Below are positions 25,120 through 34,193 of a stretch of 64,000 nt of DNA, piece by piece. The notes beneath the pieces are model-generated. The model was not told where the DNA came from. It ran no database searches and was given only the letters and a program-made list of their open reading frames with translations. The DNA lies in NCBI GenBank assembly GCA_965247125.1, contig CBDFGO010000002.1, positions 248,001 to 312,000 on the forward strand, written 5' to 3'. Source of the stretch: CALBJU01 sp965247125 (lineage in GTDB: Bacteria > Bacteroidota > Rhodothermia > Rhodothermales > UBA10348). The position numbers were made by a program, and so were the translations under genes. Within the stretch, counting starts at the first letter, position 1, and the number at the start of each line of letters is the position of its first letter.

Positions 25120-28100
25120 GTGGCAGACCACCCATCATTCCATCGATTAACCCGGATCCGAGCGTCTTTCTACAGGGTGTTCTCCTTCTGGGCGCTCTGA
25201 TTTTGGCTGGCTGCGCCTCCTCGAGCCCCGCGCTCCGCGCAGACGACATGACCGATAACGCCCTGAGCACGTTGGCCATGGCCGATCTTACGGCTACTAT
25301 TGATCAATGCAGGCGCAGTGTTTGCATGGAAGACATGGATTCTGCGTCTGCGGTGGATACCGTACGGATCGATCGAGTCGGTCGGACGCTCGACGTCGCA
25401 TTTAATGATGCCTTTGCGCAGGTTGCCTGGAGGGAAGAGCCGCTTAAATCGATCACACAAGAATTCTTGGAGGGCCTGAATCCAGTGTTTTTCAACTGGG
25501 ATATGAGATTGACGGCCCTTGGGGTTTCTCTTGAGACCCTTATACCCAATTTGTACCGTACTGGTGCCGGGGACACTTCGAAACTGCCTCCGTCTCTTCG
25601 TCCTCCGATTCGCCTGACCATCAACTTGGAGCGGCCCTGGCGGAGCGATGCCACGTTGTCCGGTAGACATATCGCTATCTGGCCAAGTCACGGATGGTAC
25701 TACGAATACGAACTTGACAGGTGGGAATGGCAACGTGCGCGCCTGTTCCAGACGGTAGAAGACCTCTTTCCGATGTCCATCATCGTTCCCTACCTCGCAC
25801 CGATGCTGGAGGGCGCCGGAGCGTTTGTTCACATGCCACGGGAGCGCGACACGCAGGTAGCCGAGGTCATCGTAGACCTGGGTGAGGAGGGCTCATCTGG
25901 AAGCCGCTATATAGAAGTTGGTGAAGCCGATGTAGCATTTCGAACAGGCGACACGCCCGGCTTCGCCTACCGCCCCGAGCTCCTCAATGAAAATCCGTTT
26001 GAGTTGGGATTCTATCGCGTTTCGAGGACCGAAGAGATTACCACGGCCTCTGCATCCTGGATTCCGGATATGCCTTCGGCGGGCCATTACGCCGTTTACA
26101 TATCCTATGGTGCCGAAGAAAATGCAACTGGGGATGCCCGCTACACGGTCTATCACTCGGGCGGGAGCACGCGATTCAGCGTTGACCAGCGCATGAAAAG
26201 CGGGACATGGGTGTATTTGGGCACTTTCCTGTTCGATGAAGGAGTAAATCCCGAGACGGCTCGTGTGGACCTGAATAATTTTAGTTCGGATCCTGGAAAG
26301 GCCATCAGCGCAGACGCTGTTCGATTCGGCGGGGGAATGGGATCGATATCACGAGGGGGGCAGACCAGCGGACGCCCGCGGTTCACCGAAGGTGCTCGTT
26401 ACTACATGCAGTTCGCCGGAATGCCTGATACGTTGGTCTATAATGTCACGGAGTCCGAGAGCGATTACATAGATGACTACCGAGGGCGCGCAGAATGGGT
26501 CAATTATCTCCGGGGAGCTCCCTTCGGACCCAACAAGGATCGCTCCACCCGAGGATTGGGTGTCCCAATCGACCTTTCCTTGGCTTTCCACACCGATGCA
26601 GGAATTACAAGGTCCGATGCGTTCATCGGTACGCTGATGATCTACAGCTCAACGGGGGCCGAGGATGAGCGTGAATTTCCAGACGGGATGTCCCGATTTG
26701 CCAGTCGAGACTTTGGCGACATTATGCAGGCAACGATTGTCGAGGACTTGCGATCGAAATACGATTCCACTTGGACAAGGCGTGCAATCTGGGATCGGGA
26801 CTACAGCGAGGCTGTTCGTCCAAATGTGCCGGGGATCCTTCTCGAGCTGCTGTCACACCAGAATTTCGCCGATATGCGCCTGGGCCTGGACCCCAGATTC
26901 AGATTTGATGTCGCCCGCTCTGTCTACAAGGGAATGCTGCGTTTTCTCGCTAGTCAGAACGGATTTGAGCCCGTGGTCCAACCCCTTCCCGTGTCGCATA
27001 TGGAGGCAATTCTCGGGAGCGAAGGTGCCATCCGTGTATCCTGGCAGCCAACCGTAGATCCACTTGAATCGAGTGCAATGCCAGACGGATACGTGATCTA
27101 CACACGAACCGGCACTTCGGGATACGACAATGGTCTGTATGTGAACAAACCCACATACGAGTTTCGGGGGGCCGATAACGGAGTCCTCTACGGATTTCGG
27201 GTTGCGGCCGTAAACGAGGGTGGGGAGGGTATGCTCTCGGAAGAGGTATCCGCGGGGCGACCAATTGCGAGCGAAGCAGTAGGCGAAGTGCTGATCGTCG
27301 CTGCCTTCGACAGGATTTCGGCGCCTGCCAGCCTGGAATATGGCCGCTTCCGAGGGTTCGCCGGCTTCGTTGATGAAGGAGTCCCGGACGGTTACGACAT
27401 GTCCTATGTGGGTGATCAATATGATTTTGATATAGACTCGCCCTGGCTCGACGATGATTCTCCGGGGCATGGAGCCAGTTATTCAACTTTTGAAACCCAA
27501 CTTCTCACTGGAAACACATTCGACTATCCGGCAATCCATGGTGCGGCCATCCTGGCGGCGGGTTATTCATTTTCGACGACCAGCGACGAGGCATTGAACG
27601 GTCACCACGACGCGGACCGGTTCATGGTCATGGATGTCATTCTGGGTGAGGAGAAAACCACCGTGGGTCCGGGACGCCTTCAAGACTTCGAAGCGATACC
27701 CGCCCCGATGCGCGAGCAAATATCCCGGTTCATTGACGTGGGAGGATCGGTGATGATATCGGGGGCTCACGTTGCGACTGATCTCGCTGGCCCCGTATCG
27801 GACGAGGAGGGCCGGTCATTCGCACACGATGTCCTCGGTTTTTCGTGGCGGACTGACCACGCCGTCCAACATGGTGCGGTCCTTTCTCTCAATGGATTTC
27901 TCGGCGAACTTGAAGAAATTGAATTCAATACGGCGCGCACTGCATGGACTTATCGGGTGGAAAGCCCGGATGCACTCGAGCCGACCGAAGAAGCACGGAC
28001 ACTCATGCGCTATGCAGACAACAACATGAGCGCGGTCGTTGGGAGAGAGGGTAGGGGTGGCTCCCTCGTGATGGGATTCCCCTTCGAAACCATCGGCGGT

Positions 28101-28151
28101 AAAGGTGTCCGCGACAGCGTGATGAAGAGGATTCTCGCATTCCTGAGGTAA
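25116..28151 (+). CDS. Large amidase/golvesin-type lipoprotein (xanthan-lyase-like)
   Basis: A 1011-residue lipoprotein with lipobox LAGC (Cys at about 33). The first half has a family pattern seen in Bacteroidota proteins labelled xanthan lyase or N-acetylmuramoyl-L-alanine amidase: IAIWPSHGWYYE near 186, a YRVSRTEEITTASASWIPD beta domain (golvesin/Xly-like, about 280-430), then a LSLAFHTDAG segment near 488 with an Asp and His that could be amidase metal ligands. A fibronectin III-like domain follows around 620-720 and a C-terminal ThuA/glutaminase-like fold around 725-1011 (LIVAAFDRISAP, GGSVMISGAH). Domain names are pattern-based and not certain. It is coupled to the GH10-like gene by a four-base overlap. 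Confidence 0.7.
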   Translation: MSGRPPIIPSINPDPSVFLQGVLLLGALILAGCASSSPALRADDMTDNALSTLAMADLTATIDQCRRSVCMEDMDSASAVDTVRIDRVGRTLDVAFNDAFAQVAWREEPLKSITQEFLEGLNPVFFNWDMRLTALGVSLETLIPNLYRTGAGDTSKLPPSLRPPIRLTINLERPWRSDATLSGRHIAIWPSHGWYYEYELDRWEWQRARLFQTVEDLFPMSIIVPYLAPMLEGAGAFVHMPRERDTQVAEVIVDLGEEGSSGSRYIEVGEADVAFRTGDTPGFAYRPELLNENPFELGFYRVSRTEEITTASASWIPDMPSAGHYAVYISYGAEENATGDARYTVYHSGGSTRFSVDQRMKSGTWVYLGTFLFDEGVNPETARVDLNNFSSDPGKAISADAVRFGGGMGSISRGGQTSGRPRFTEGARYYMQFAGMPDTLVYNVTESESDYIDDYRGRAEWVNYLRGAPFGPNKDRSTRGLGVPIDLSLAFHTDAGITRSDAFIGTLMIYSSTGAEDEREFPDGMSRFASRDFGDIMQATIVEDLRSKYDSTWTRRAIWDRDYSEAVRPNVPGILLELLSHQNFADMRLGLDPRFRFDVARSVYKGMLRFLASQNGFEPVVQPLPVSHMEAILGSEGAIRVSWQPTVDPLESSAMPDGYVIYTRTGTSGYDNGLYVNKPTYEFRGADNGVLYGFRVAAVNEGGEGMLSEEVSAGRPIASEAVGEVLIVAAFDRISAPASLEYGRFRGFAGFVDEGVPDGYDMSYVGDQYDFDIDSPWLDDDSPGHGASYSTFETQLLTGNTFDYPAIHGAAILAAGYSFSTTSDEALNGHHDADRFMVMDVILGEEKTTVGPGRLQDFEAIPAPMREQISRFIDVGGSVMISGAHVATDLAGPVSDEEGRSFAHDVLGFSWRTDHAVQHGAVLSLNGFLGELEEIEFNTARTAWTYRVESPDALEPTEEARTLMRYADNNMSAVVGREGRGGSLVMGFPFETIGGKGVRDSVMKRILAFLR

Positions 28152-28196
28152 GCCGAAACAGGCCTGAAAAACAATCGGATAGTGATTTTGAGTGAC

Positions 28197-29489
28197 ATGA
28201 CCGCTTCCCAGAGAGAACGACGCGCTTCCTGGCGCTGGATTCCGAGCCTGTATTTCGCGGAAGGAATTCCCTACATCATCGTGATGTCCTTCAGCGTGGT
28301 GATGTACAAGAAACTGGGGATCTCAAACACCGATATCGCTCTGTATACGAGTTGGTTGTACCTGCCATGGGTCATCAAACCATTTTGGAGCCCCTTCGTC
28401 GATATCCTGAAGACCACCCGTTTCTGGATAATCACCATGCAATTCGTGATTGGTGCCGGATTGGCAGCCGTTGCTCTTACCATACCGGGTCCTGAATTCT
28501 TTCGTTGGTCGCTCCTCTTCTTCTGGTTGATCGCTTTCAGCAGCGCAACCCATGACATTGCGGCCGACGGCTTTTATATGCTGAGCATCGACGACTCAAA
28601 CCAAGCATGGTTTGTCGGCATACGGAGCACCTTCTACCGCCTGGCGATGATTACAGGGCAGGGGCTGCTGGTGATTCTGGCGGGCAAGTTGGAGATCACC
28701 ATGAGCAGCCTACCGATGGCCTGGGCGGTCACGATGGGACTAGTGGCCGGTATGTTTCTGCTCCTCGCGATGTATAACCGGTTCATGCTTCCCACTCCGG
28801 TCGCGGATGCGGGCAGTAATAACATCACGATTGGCCACCTGAGTTCGGAATTCCAGGATACATTCAGGAGCTTTTTCGCGAAAAAGGGCATCTGGGTGAC
28901 GGTAGCGTTCATTTTGTTGTACCGTTTTTCCGAAGCTCAGCTTGGAAAGATGGCGCCACCGTTCCTTCTGGATGCAAAAGACATCGGGGGACTCGGTTTA
29001 TCGACCATCCAGGTCGGCTACGTCTACGGGACGGTAGGGGCCGTTGCGCTTACGTTGGGTGGCATCCTGGGGGGATTCGTGGCCGCGAAAAACGGATTGA
29101 AATACTGGCTCTGGTGGATGGTTGCGGCGATAAACCTGCCGAACCTGGTGTACGTGTATCTGTCGTTCGTTCAGCCGGACAGTTCCCTGTTAATTCAGAC
29201 TGCTGTGGCGATTGAACAATTTGGTTACGGCTTCGGCTTCACTGCATTCATGCTCTACATGATCCACGCCTCGGAAGGCGAACACAAAACGGCCCATTTT
29301 GCCCTATGCACAGGGTTCATGGCGCTAGGAATGATGATTCCCGGAATGTTCAGTGGCTGGATACAGGAACTGATTGGCTATCAATACTTCTTTATCTGGG
29401 TGCTGGTCGCGACGATTCCGGGATTTGTAGTGGCTGGACGGGTAGATATTGATCCCGACTTCGGGAAAGCGAAAACGGCCAAAATGTGA
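28197..29489 (+). CDS. AmpG-like MFS permease
   Basis: A 430-residue, 12-helix major facilitator of the PAT/AmpG branch. The start WRWIPSLYFAEGIPY is the AmpG signature, followed by SWLYLPWVIKPFWSPFVDI and SATHDIAADGFYM, where the conserved DIAADG marks this branch. AmpG imports GlcNAc-anhydro-muropeptides for recycling. The neighbouring cell-wall genes support that or a related muropeptide/amino-sugar substrate, but specificity is inferred. The ATG at 28197 is chosen because it gives the typical start; a GTG five codons upstream is possible. Confidence 0.85.
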   Translation: MTASQRERRASWRWIPSLYFAEGIPYIIVMSFSVVMYKKLGISNTDIALYTSWLYLPWVIKPFWSPFVDILKTTRFWIITMQFVIGAGLAAVALTIPGPEFFRWSLLFFWLIAFSSATHDIAADGFYMLSIDDSNQAWFVGIRSTFYRLAMITGQGLLVILAGKLEITMSSLPMAWAVTMGLVAGMFLLLAMYNRFMLPTPVADAGSNNITIGHLSSEFQDTFRSFFAKKGIWVTVAFILLYRFSEAQLGKMAPPFLLDAKDIGGLGLSTIQVGYVYGTVGAVALTLGGILGGFVAAKNGLKYWLWWMVAAINLPNLVYVYLSFVQPDSSLLIQTAVAIEQFGYGFGFTAFMLYMIHASEGEHKTAHFALCTGFMALGMMIPGMFSGWIQELIGYQYFFIWVLVATIPGFVVAGRVDIDPDFGKAKTAKM

Positions 29490-29505
29490 TCTGGAAGGAC
29501 AAACA

Positions 29506-30411
29506 ATGAGCGACGGCGGCACTATTCGAATCATTGCGCCCGGCGATTTTGGTGCACTGCTTCGCATCTGGAACGATTCTGCCCTGTATGATTCGATTTC
29601 GAGAGGGATACTGGAAGAGAAGCTCGTTCGCGACAATGACATCGTGCCCGACGGTCTCCTCCTCTGTGAGAAGGAAAACGATATAACCGGCTGGGGAGCA
29701 GCAGTTTATCGGGCGACGAACAGGCGGGGGTACATAAAAATGCTTTGTGTGTTGCCCGAGTTCCGTCGAAAAGGTATCGGCACATCTCTGCTGCAGTCTC
29801 TGGAATCGTTTTTAATTCAAGAGGGAGCCCTACAGGTTCGCGTCGCAGAATCTGCGCCGAACTATCTCACACCTGGAGTCGACACTCGCTATGAGGACGC
29901 TCTGAAGTTTTACGCGAATTGCGGTTATGAGCCGTTCGAGCGGGCTGTGAATCTCGAAACCAGGCTTGAAAAGTTTGCGGGGCACAATGTATCAGCCCTC
30001 GACCATGTGCGTTCTGGATGTCACATACGCCGAGCCAGGTCCGATGACAGCAAGGCCATCGACAAGCTCCTGGCCGAACACTGGGATGCCTGGAATGACG
30101 AGGTGGCCAACGCACTCAATAATTCTCCCCCGACATTGCACATTGCACTAAAACGGGGGGAAGTCGTCGCGTTTGCTGCTCACACAGCCAACAACAGGGA
30201 AACTGGGTGGTTTGGGCCGATGGGAACGGATCCTCAGATGAGAGGATGTGGTCTTGGTGCCGAGCTGTTGCTACGGTGTCTGGCGGACATGGCAGAGTCC
30301 GGCTTCGCCAGTGCCATTATTCCATGGGTGGATCCTGTTGATTTTTATCGCCAGAAGGCGGGAGCTACAGTCTCCAGAGAATTCGTGCGCCTCAGGAAAG
30401 ATGTGGATTAA
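29506..30411 (+). CDS. Tandem GNAT-domain acetyltransferase
   Basis: A 301-residue protein made of two GNAT domains. The first spans about 1-150 with IKMLCVLPEFRRKGIGTSLL as its acetyl-CoA loop. The second spans about 170-301 with WFGPMGTDPQMRGCGLGAELL. The ATG at 29506 has a good GGAAGGA ribosome site. It follows the AmpG-like permease by 16 bases in the same direction. Substrate unknown; the context suggests acetylation of an amino sugar or peptide released from cell wall. Confidence 0.85.
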   Translation: MSDGGTIRIIAPGDFGALLRIWNDSALYDSISRGILEEKLVRDNDIVPDGLLLCEKENDITGWGAAVYRATNRRGYIKMLCVLPEFRRKGIGTSLLQSLESFLIQEGALQVRVAESAPNYLTPGVDTRYEDALKFYANCGYEPFERAVNLETRLEKFAGHNVSALDHVRSGCHIRRARSDDSKAIDKLLAEHWDAWNDEVANALNNSPPTLHIALKRGEVVAFAAHTANNRETGWFGPMGTDPQMRGCGLGAELLLRCLADMAESGFASAIIPWVDPVDFYRQKAGATVSREFVRLRKDVD

Positions 30412-30465
30412 AATCGACCACAGCATTCTGCTCTATCCAGTCTGAGTGACGCCTCATACAGACTT

Positions 30466-31938
30466 CTACCACCCACTGCGGCGGGTACGCTTTTTCGTGG
30501 ATCTCTTCGTTTCAACCTTGGGATCAATATCGTCGTTCTTAGACGATCCCCATACGCTTTTGGCTGAAATGGCCCTACCGGAGTCGGTGGTGGAAATAGA
30601 TGATGTTTTTTCTTTAGGAGTTGCAGATCTGTTCGATACTCTCTGCAGAGGCGCTGACTTCCCGGTCAAAGATCGAGAACCAGCATTTGAAATAGCAGGC
30701 TCCGAAGAGCGAGTCTGAGACGGGCCGGAAAGCACGGCAACTTCAACAGCAGAAATGTCTGCGTCAGAAGATGCAATCCGCTCCAGTTTGGTTCCGGAGT
30801 AATAAAAATCCAGAATCTGGCTGAAAGAGCGACCCGCTAGGGCCATGCCGTGGGCACCCCACTGGCTGAGACCAACACCGTGGCCGAACCCATGACCGTC
30901 GAATGAAAAAGAGCCCCTGCGCTTCTTCACACTGAAATAGGTGCTGCGCAGAGTTCGGCCACCAAAAGCTCGAGCAACTGTCGCTCGGAACGATGATCCC
31001 GATATCTGACGGGACGTACTTCTCCCTTCCAGACGCACCTCTTCCACACGACCCTCTTTACTACTGCCCATCTTTACGTTCTTTACGGTAAAACCGTAAG
31101 CGCGTGAAAGTGCCTTCAGTAATTTGCTTTCGTCAACCGACCAGGACCAGGACGCATGTGGGGATGCTTTCGAATCGAAAGGATCCTTGCGAGATCTCAG
31201 ATAGGGAAGCGGATTCGAACCCCAGATACTCTCGTTCGTGGCGCTTCGACCGCCGTTGGAAGCCGAATAAACGGCTTCAATAAGGTTTCCGCGATATTTC
31301 AACACCTGACCTGCGGTTTCCAGCGCTGCGCGTCTTGAAGCCGCTGTCGCATGAGACAGACCTTGATATACCTGTGAGCGCTCGTCGTCCAATAGACTTT
31401 TGCCCTGCTGAAGCGCGTGAAGCGCGTACGTGCGAGCGACTATCGCCATCGCTTTGGCTCCCTGCAAGTCATCGAGTCCATATTCTGAACCCACGACGGA
31501 AGCAACGTAGTCTTCCAGTGGAACCAGATTTACAATTTGAAGCTCGGAATTTGAGCGATCGGCGCGAATTTCGAGAGATCCCGAATACGTCCGGATTCCA
31601 GAGGAGGTCGGGACCTCGACGGAGAATGATCCACCTGGAGCGCCTTTTATCATTACGAACGAATCTCGAACCGTTCTCCGTCCGGCCTTTACCTCAACCT
31701 CACTGCCGCGGCGAGTGATTCGGATGGACTCGCCAGCCCGGACTGAAAATGAGTTCCCTCTGCTTACGATCTGGACCGAGCCAACCCGTGCGGTGACTGA
31801 CATCACGTCGAGATCCATGCTGTTCATAATGTGAACGCGGACCTCTGCTCCTCTCGCGGCTGACAGGGCGTCAGGAGCGGAGAGCGCAGAAATGCCCAGA
31901 ATGAGCGCAAACAAGTATATACGTGCAGAGTGTAGCAT
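30466..31938 (-). CDS. SpoIID/LytB-domain protein
   Basis: A 490-residue exported protein with signal peptide (about 1-27). The SpoIID/LytB domain covers about residues 120-385: VPLEDYVASVVGSEYG, the catalytic-type GAKAMAIVARTYAL, VYSASNGGRSATNESIWG, PYLRSRKDPFD, and the FDGHGFGHGVGLSQWGAHGMA ending. SpoIID is a lytic transglycosylase acting on denuded glycan. In Bacteroidota such genes accompany cell-wall sugar recycling. A Ser/Thr/Lys-rich tail (about 415-490) has no recognisable domain. It converges on the GNAT/AmpG unit. Confidence 0.88.
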   Translation of the reverse strand: MLHSARIYLFALILGISALSAPDALSAARGAEVRVHIMNSMDLDVMSVTARVGSVQIVSRGNSFSVRAGESIRITRRGSEVEVKAGRRTVRDSFVMIKGAPGGSFSVEVPTSSGIRTYSGSLEIRADRSNSELQIVNLVPLEDYVASVVGSEYGLDDLQGAKAMAIVARTYALHALQQGKSLLDDERSQVYQGLSHATAASRRAALETAGQVLKYRGNLIEAVYSASNGGRSATNESIWGSNPLPYLRSRKDPFDSKASPHASWSWSVDESKLLKALSRAYGFTVKNVKMGSSKEGRVEEVRLEGRSTSRQISGSSFRATVARAFGGRTLRSTYFSVKKRRGSFSFDGHGFGHGVGLSQWGAHGMALAGRSFSQILDFYYSGTKLERIASSDADISAVEVAVLSGPSQTRSSEPAISNAGSRSLTGKSAPLQRVSNRSATPKEKTSSISTTDSGRAISAKSVWGSSKNDDIDPKVETKRSTKKRTRRSGW

Positions 31939-32079
31939 AACATTTTGAAGTGGCAAGTCCGTTTCTCGGACCGAATCCTGAAAACATTCCCCGAACCGAG
32001 GAAGTCAGCACCCATTGCCTTCTTTCAATTGATTCTGCACTCTATATCGACAATCAGGAAGCCCGATTTAAGTGATCGC

Positions 32080-32280
32080 GATCTTCGCCGATCCGGCCGG
32101 GGCTTCTGCCGTTCACTCGCTTCATATGACGGTTCAGCAGCTAGATGAATCAGGGCCCGACCAGTAATCCTATTATGCTGATGGGTGAGCTACTCAAGGC
32201 CTCTCTGATAAGGCTTTAACTTCAGTAGCTGCAAATAGAAAAGCCCGGCGAAGTGGGTGCGCCGGGCTTTTCGTTTTTTA
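32080..32280 (+). ncRNA. Candidate structured non-coding RNA ending in an intrinsic terminator
   Basis: No coding frame fits between the SpoIID start and accD, yet a strong plus-strand terminator closes this region, so a plus-strand transcript without a gene is implied. Visible structure: AGCTACT (32188-32194) pairs with AGTAGCT (32224-32230). Inside it AAGGCCT (32196-32202) pairs with AGGCTTT (32211-32217) around an eight-base loop. A competing pairing GCAGCTA (32137-32143) with TAGCTGC (32226-32232) uses the same 3' strand. The 5' end is not defined and I cannot name an RNA family; 6S RNA is one possibility. Confidence 0.35.
32239..32277 (+). terminator. Strong terminator, plus strand; also the accD 3' end
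   Basis: AAAAGCCCGGCG (32239-32250) and CGCCGGGCTTTT (32260-32271) form a perfect 12-bp stem with a nine-base loop. The plus-strand side is followed by TTTTCGTTTTTT; the minus-strand side has only a broken T-run. It may serve accD from the other strand too. Confidence 0.85.
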
Positions 32281-32383
32281 TAGAATTTCTGGTGTCGCTT
32301 CTCGTCGAACCACCACCACCGTCACCACTGCCGCCACCTCTGCTACCGGTTCTCCGAGGGCCCCCCCGGGATGCTGCCGACTC

Positions 32384-33271
32384 TCAGGCCTTCTGTTTTT
32401 TCGCCTTGCGTTTCGTCTTCCTCGATTCCTTCTCCATGAGGAGGTCCAGCAGGTGGATCACTCCTTCTCTAAGCTCGCGCCTATCGATAATCAGGTCTAC
32501 AAATCCTTTTTCTTTCAGGAATTCTGACGTTTGAAATCCTTCCGGAAGATCCTGACCCATCGTTTCCCTTATTACGCGCGGGCCGGCAAACGCAATCAAC
32601 GCACCGGGCTCAGCAATATGCACATCGCCGAGCATCGCAAATGATGCTGTAACCCCACCCGTCGTCGGATTGGTCAGCAGCACGAAAAAAGGTAGTCCAG
32701 CCTCGGACAGCTTCGTAAGATGAGCACTAGTCTTGGCCATCTGCATGAGGCTCAGCGCACCTTCCATCATTCTGGCGCCGCCGCTTTGAGCGATAACCAT
32801 CACTGGGATGCCTCGCTCGTAGCCTCGCCTGATGGAACGGGCCACAATTTCGCCAACCACCGATCCCATGGATCCACCAATGAATGAAAAATCCATCGCC
32901 GAAATTGAAATAGGATGGCCTCCCATTTCGCCGACAGCGGCCTGAGCCGCGTCCATTTGGCCAGTCTTGGCGCGCGTTGCCTCAAGTCGATCCGTATACG
33001 CTTTCCGATCTGTGAACTCCAGAGGGTCCACGGCTTCCAGGCTCGTGTCGAAAAGCTCGTACTTTCCGTCGAAGAGTAATTCGAAATAGTCCGTGCTGGA
33101 CATTTTAAAATGATAATCGCACTTCGGACAGACCATCCGCTGCTTTTCCAGTTCTCTGCGGTTTACTGTTTCAGAGCAACCGGCGCACTTAACCCATTGT
33201 CCGTCCGGGACCTCCTTGCGCGCGCTACTGGCCGTTTTTATTCCGGCTGATTTTCTCTTGAACCAGGGCAT
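32384..33271 (-). CDS. accD: Acetyl-CoA carboxylase carboxyltransferase subunit beta
   Basis: Forms, with AccA, the carboxyltransferase that makes malonyl-CoA for fatty-acid synthesis. The 295-residue protein has the N-terminal zinc ribbon with cysteines 29, 32, 48 and 51. The crotonase-like carboxyltransferase core includes FSFIGGSMGSVVGE, QSGGARMMEGALSLMQMAK, NPTTGGVTASFAMLGD and FAGPRVIRET. The C-terminus is strongly basic (KESRKTKRKAKKQKA). Beyond the TGA stop the same frame stays open for 53 Gly/Ser-rich codons, discussed as a finding. Confidence 0.96.
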   Translation of the reverse strand: MPWFKRKSAGIKTASSARKEVPDGQWVKCAGCSETVNRRELEKQRMVCPKCDYHFKMSSTDYFELLFDGKYELFDTSLEAVDPLEFTDRKAYTDRLEATRAKTGQMDAAQAAVGEMGGHPISISAMDFSFIGGSMGSVVGEIVARSIRRGYERGIPVMVIAQSGGARMMEGALSLMQMAKTSAHLTKLSEAGLPFFVLLTNPTTGGVTASFAMLGDVHIAEPGALIAFAGPRVIRETMGQDLPEGFQTSEFLKEKGFVDLIIDRRELREGVIHLLDLLMEKESRKTKRKAKKQKA

Positions 33272-33304
33272 CCTGTAGTCGGGTTGGGTGTGAAAACGAG
33301 GCAG

Positions 33305-33994
33305 TTAGAACGGAATACGGTCGAAGATACTTCGCGCAGCTTTTTTTGCGACGAAGTCACGCAGATAGTACGGCTCGAAGGAAGATAGGTCTTGGACGCG
33401 ATAAACCTCGTGCTGATTCAGCAAGAGTGCGGCAAGATTGGTGGCACTGAGAGGCGAATGGGCGCATTGAAAATCGGAATCCTCGCCCGAAAATTGCTCC
33501 AGGAGATCCTCGTCGTGCGAAATCAGGAAGTCCTGTGCACCCGGCTTCATCTTTTCGATGAGCTCCGGCGCATCGGGTGCCAACCGCGTCATCCCCGATT
33601 CAGATACTTCAAACCTTCCCATAAACACTTCCTCGCCGCGGGCCCGGATGATCGACGTGATTCGCACTCCCGCCTTCAAAGAATGATCGCGTTTTAACCG
33701 CGCCGCCTGCGATTCGAGAGACGAGACAGCGAAAAAAGGCAGTCCCATCGACCAGGCCAGTCCCTTCGCTGAGGCAACTCCGATTCGCAAACCCGTGTAA
33801 GAACCGGGCCCAGCTGAAACCGCGATGCCCATCGGCAGGGAATCACTCTCATCCAGTAGTCGCTTTACCATGGGAATCAGTTCGCGTGCTTGGGACCTCT
33901 TCTCGGTCGTTTCCAACACGCGTGTGTCTGCTCTCCTGATCAATGCGACGCTGCACACATCTGAGGTTGTTTCTATGGCCAGAAATGAGTTCAC
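33305..33994 (-). CDS. tsaB: tRNA t6A biosynthesis protein TsaB
   Basis: TsaB is the inactive ASKHA paralogue that partners TsaD in transferring threonylcarbamoyl to A37. The 229-residue protein starts FLAIETTSDVCSVAL and has the SAGPGSYTGLRIGVASAKGLAW signature near residues 60-81. The residues expected for TsaD-type metal binding are absent, as usual for TsaB. It lies 33 bases upstream of accD in the same direction. Confidence 0.94.
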   Translation of the reverse strand: MNSFLAIETTSDVCSVALIRRADTRVLETTEKRSQARELIPMVKRLLDESDSLPMGIAVSAGPGSYTGLRIGVASAKGLAWSMGLPFFAVSSLESQAARLKRDHSLKAGVRITSIIRARGEEVFMGRFEVSESGMTRLAPDAPELIEKMKPGAQDFLISHDEDLLEQFSGEDSDFQCAHSPLSATNLAALLLNQHEVYRVQDLSSFEPYYLRDFVAKKAARSIFDRIPF

Positions 33995-34193
33995 ACAGTC
34001 CTGATGATGTTCATAAAGTTGAAAGTAGGTTCCCTCTTTTCAGCACCTGGACGAAGGCGGCTGAAAGATCCATAAAAATAGGCTCTTAGGGTATCATAAT
34101 GCGAGTTTGAGATGGGTTGATAATTCTGTTTACAAGTGTATCTTATCAGCCCTGTTTTCCGCAGAGTCGTCGAGTAATTCACAATTGGGGCAC

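Noticed and set aside
31200..31222. GCGGATTCGAACCCC looking like a tRNA T-arm
   Set aside because: It lies inside the SpoIID coding frame (GSNPLPYL) and no cloverleaf can be built around it.
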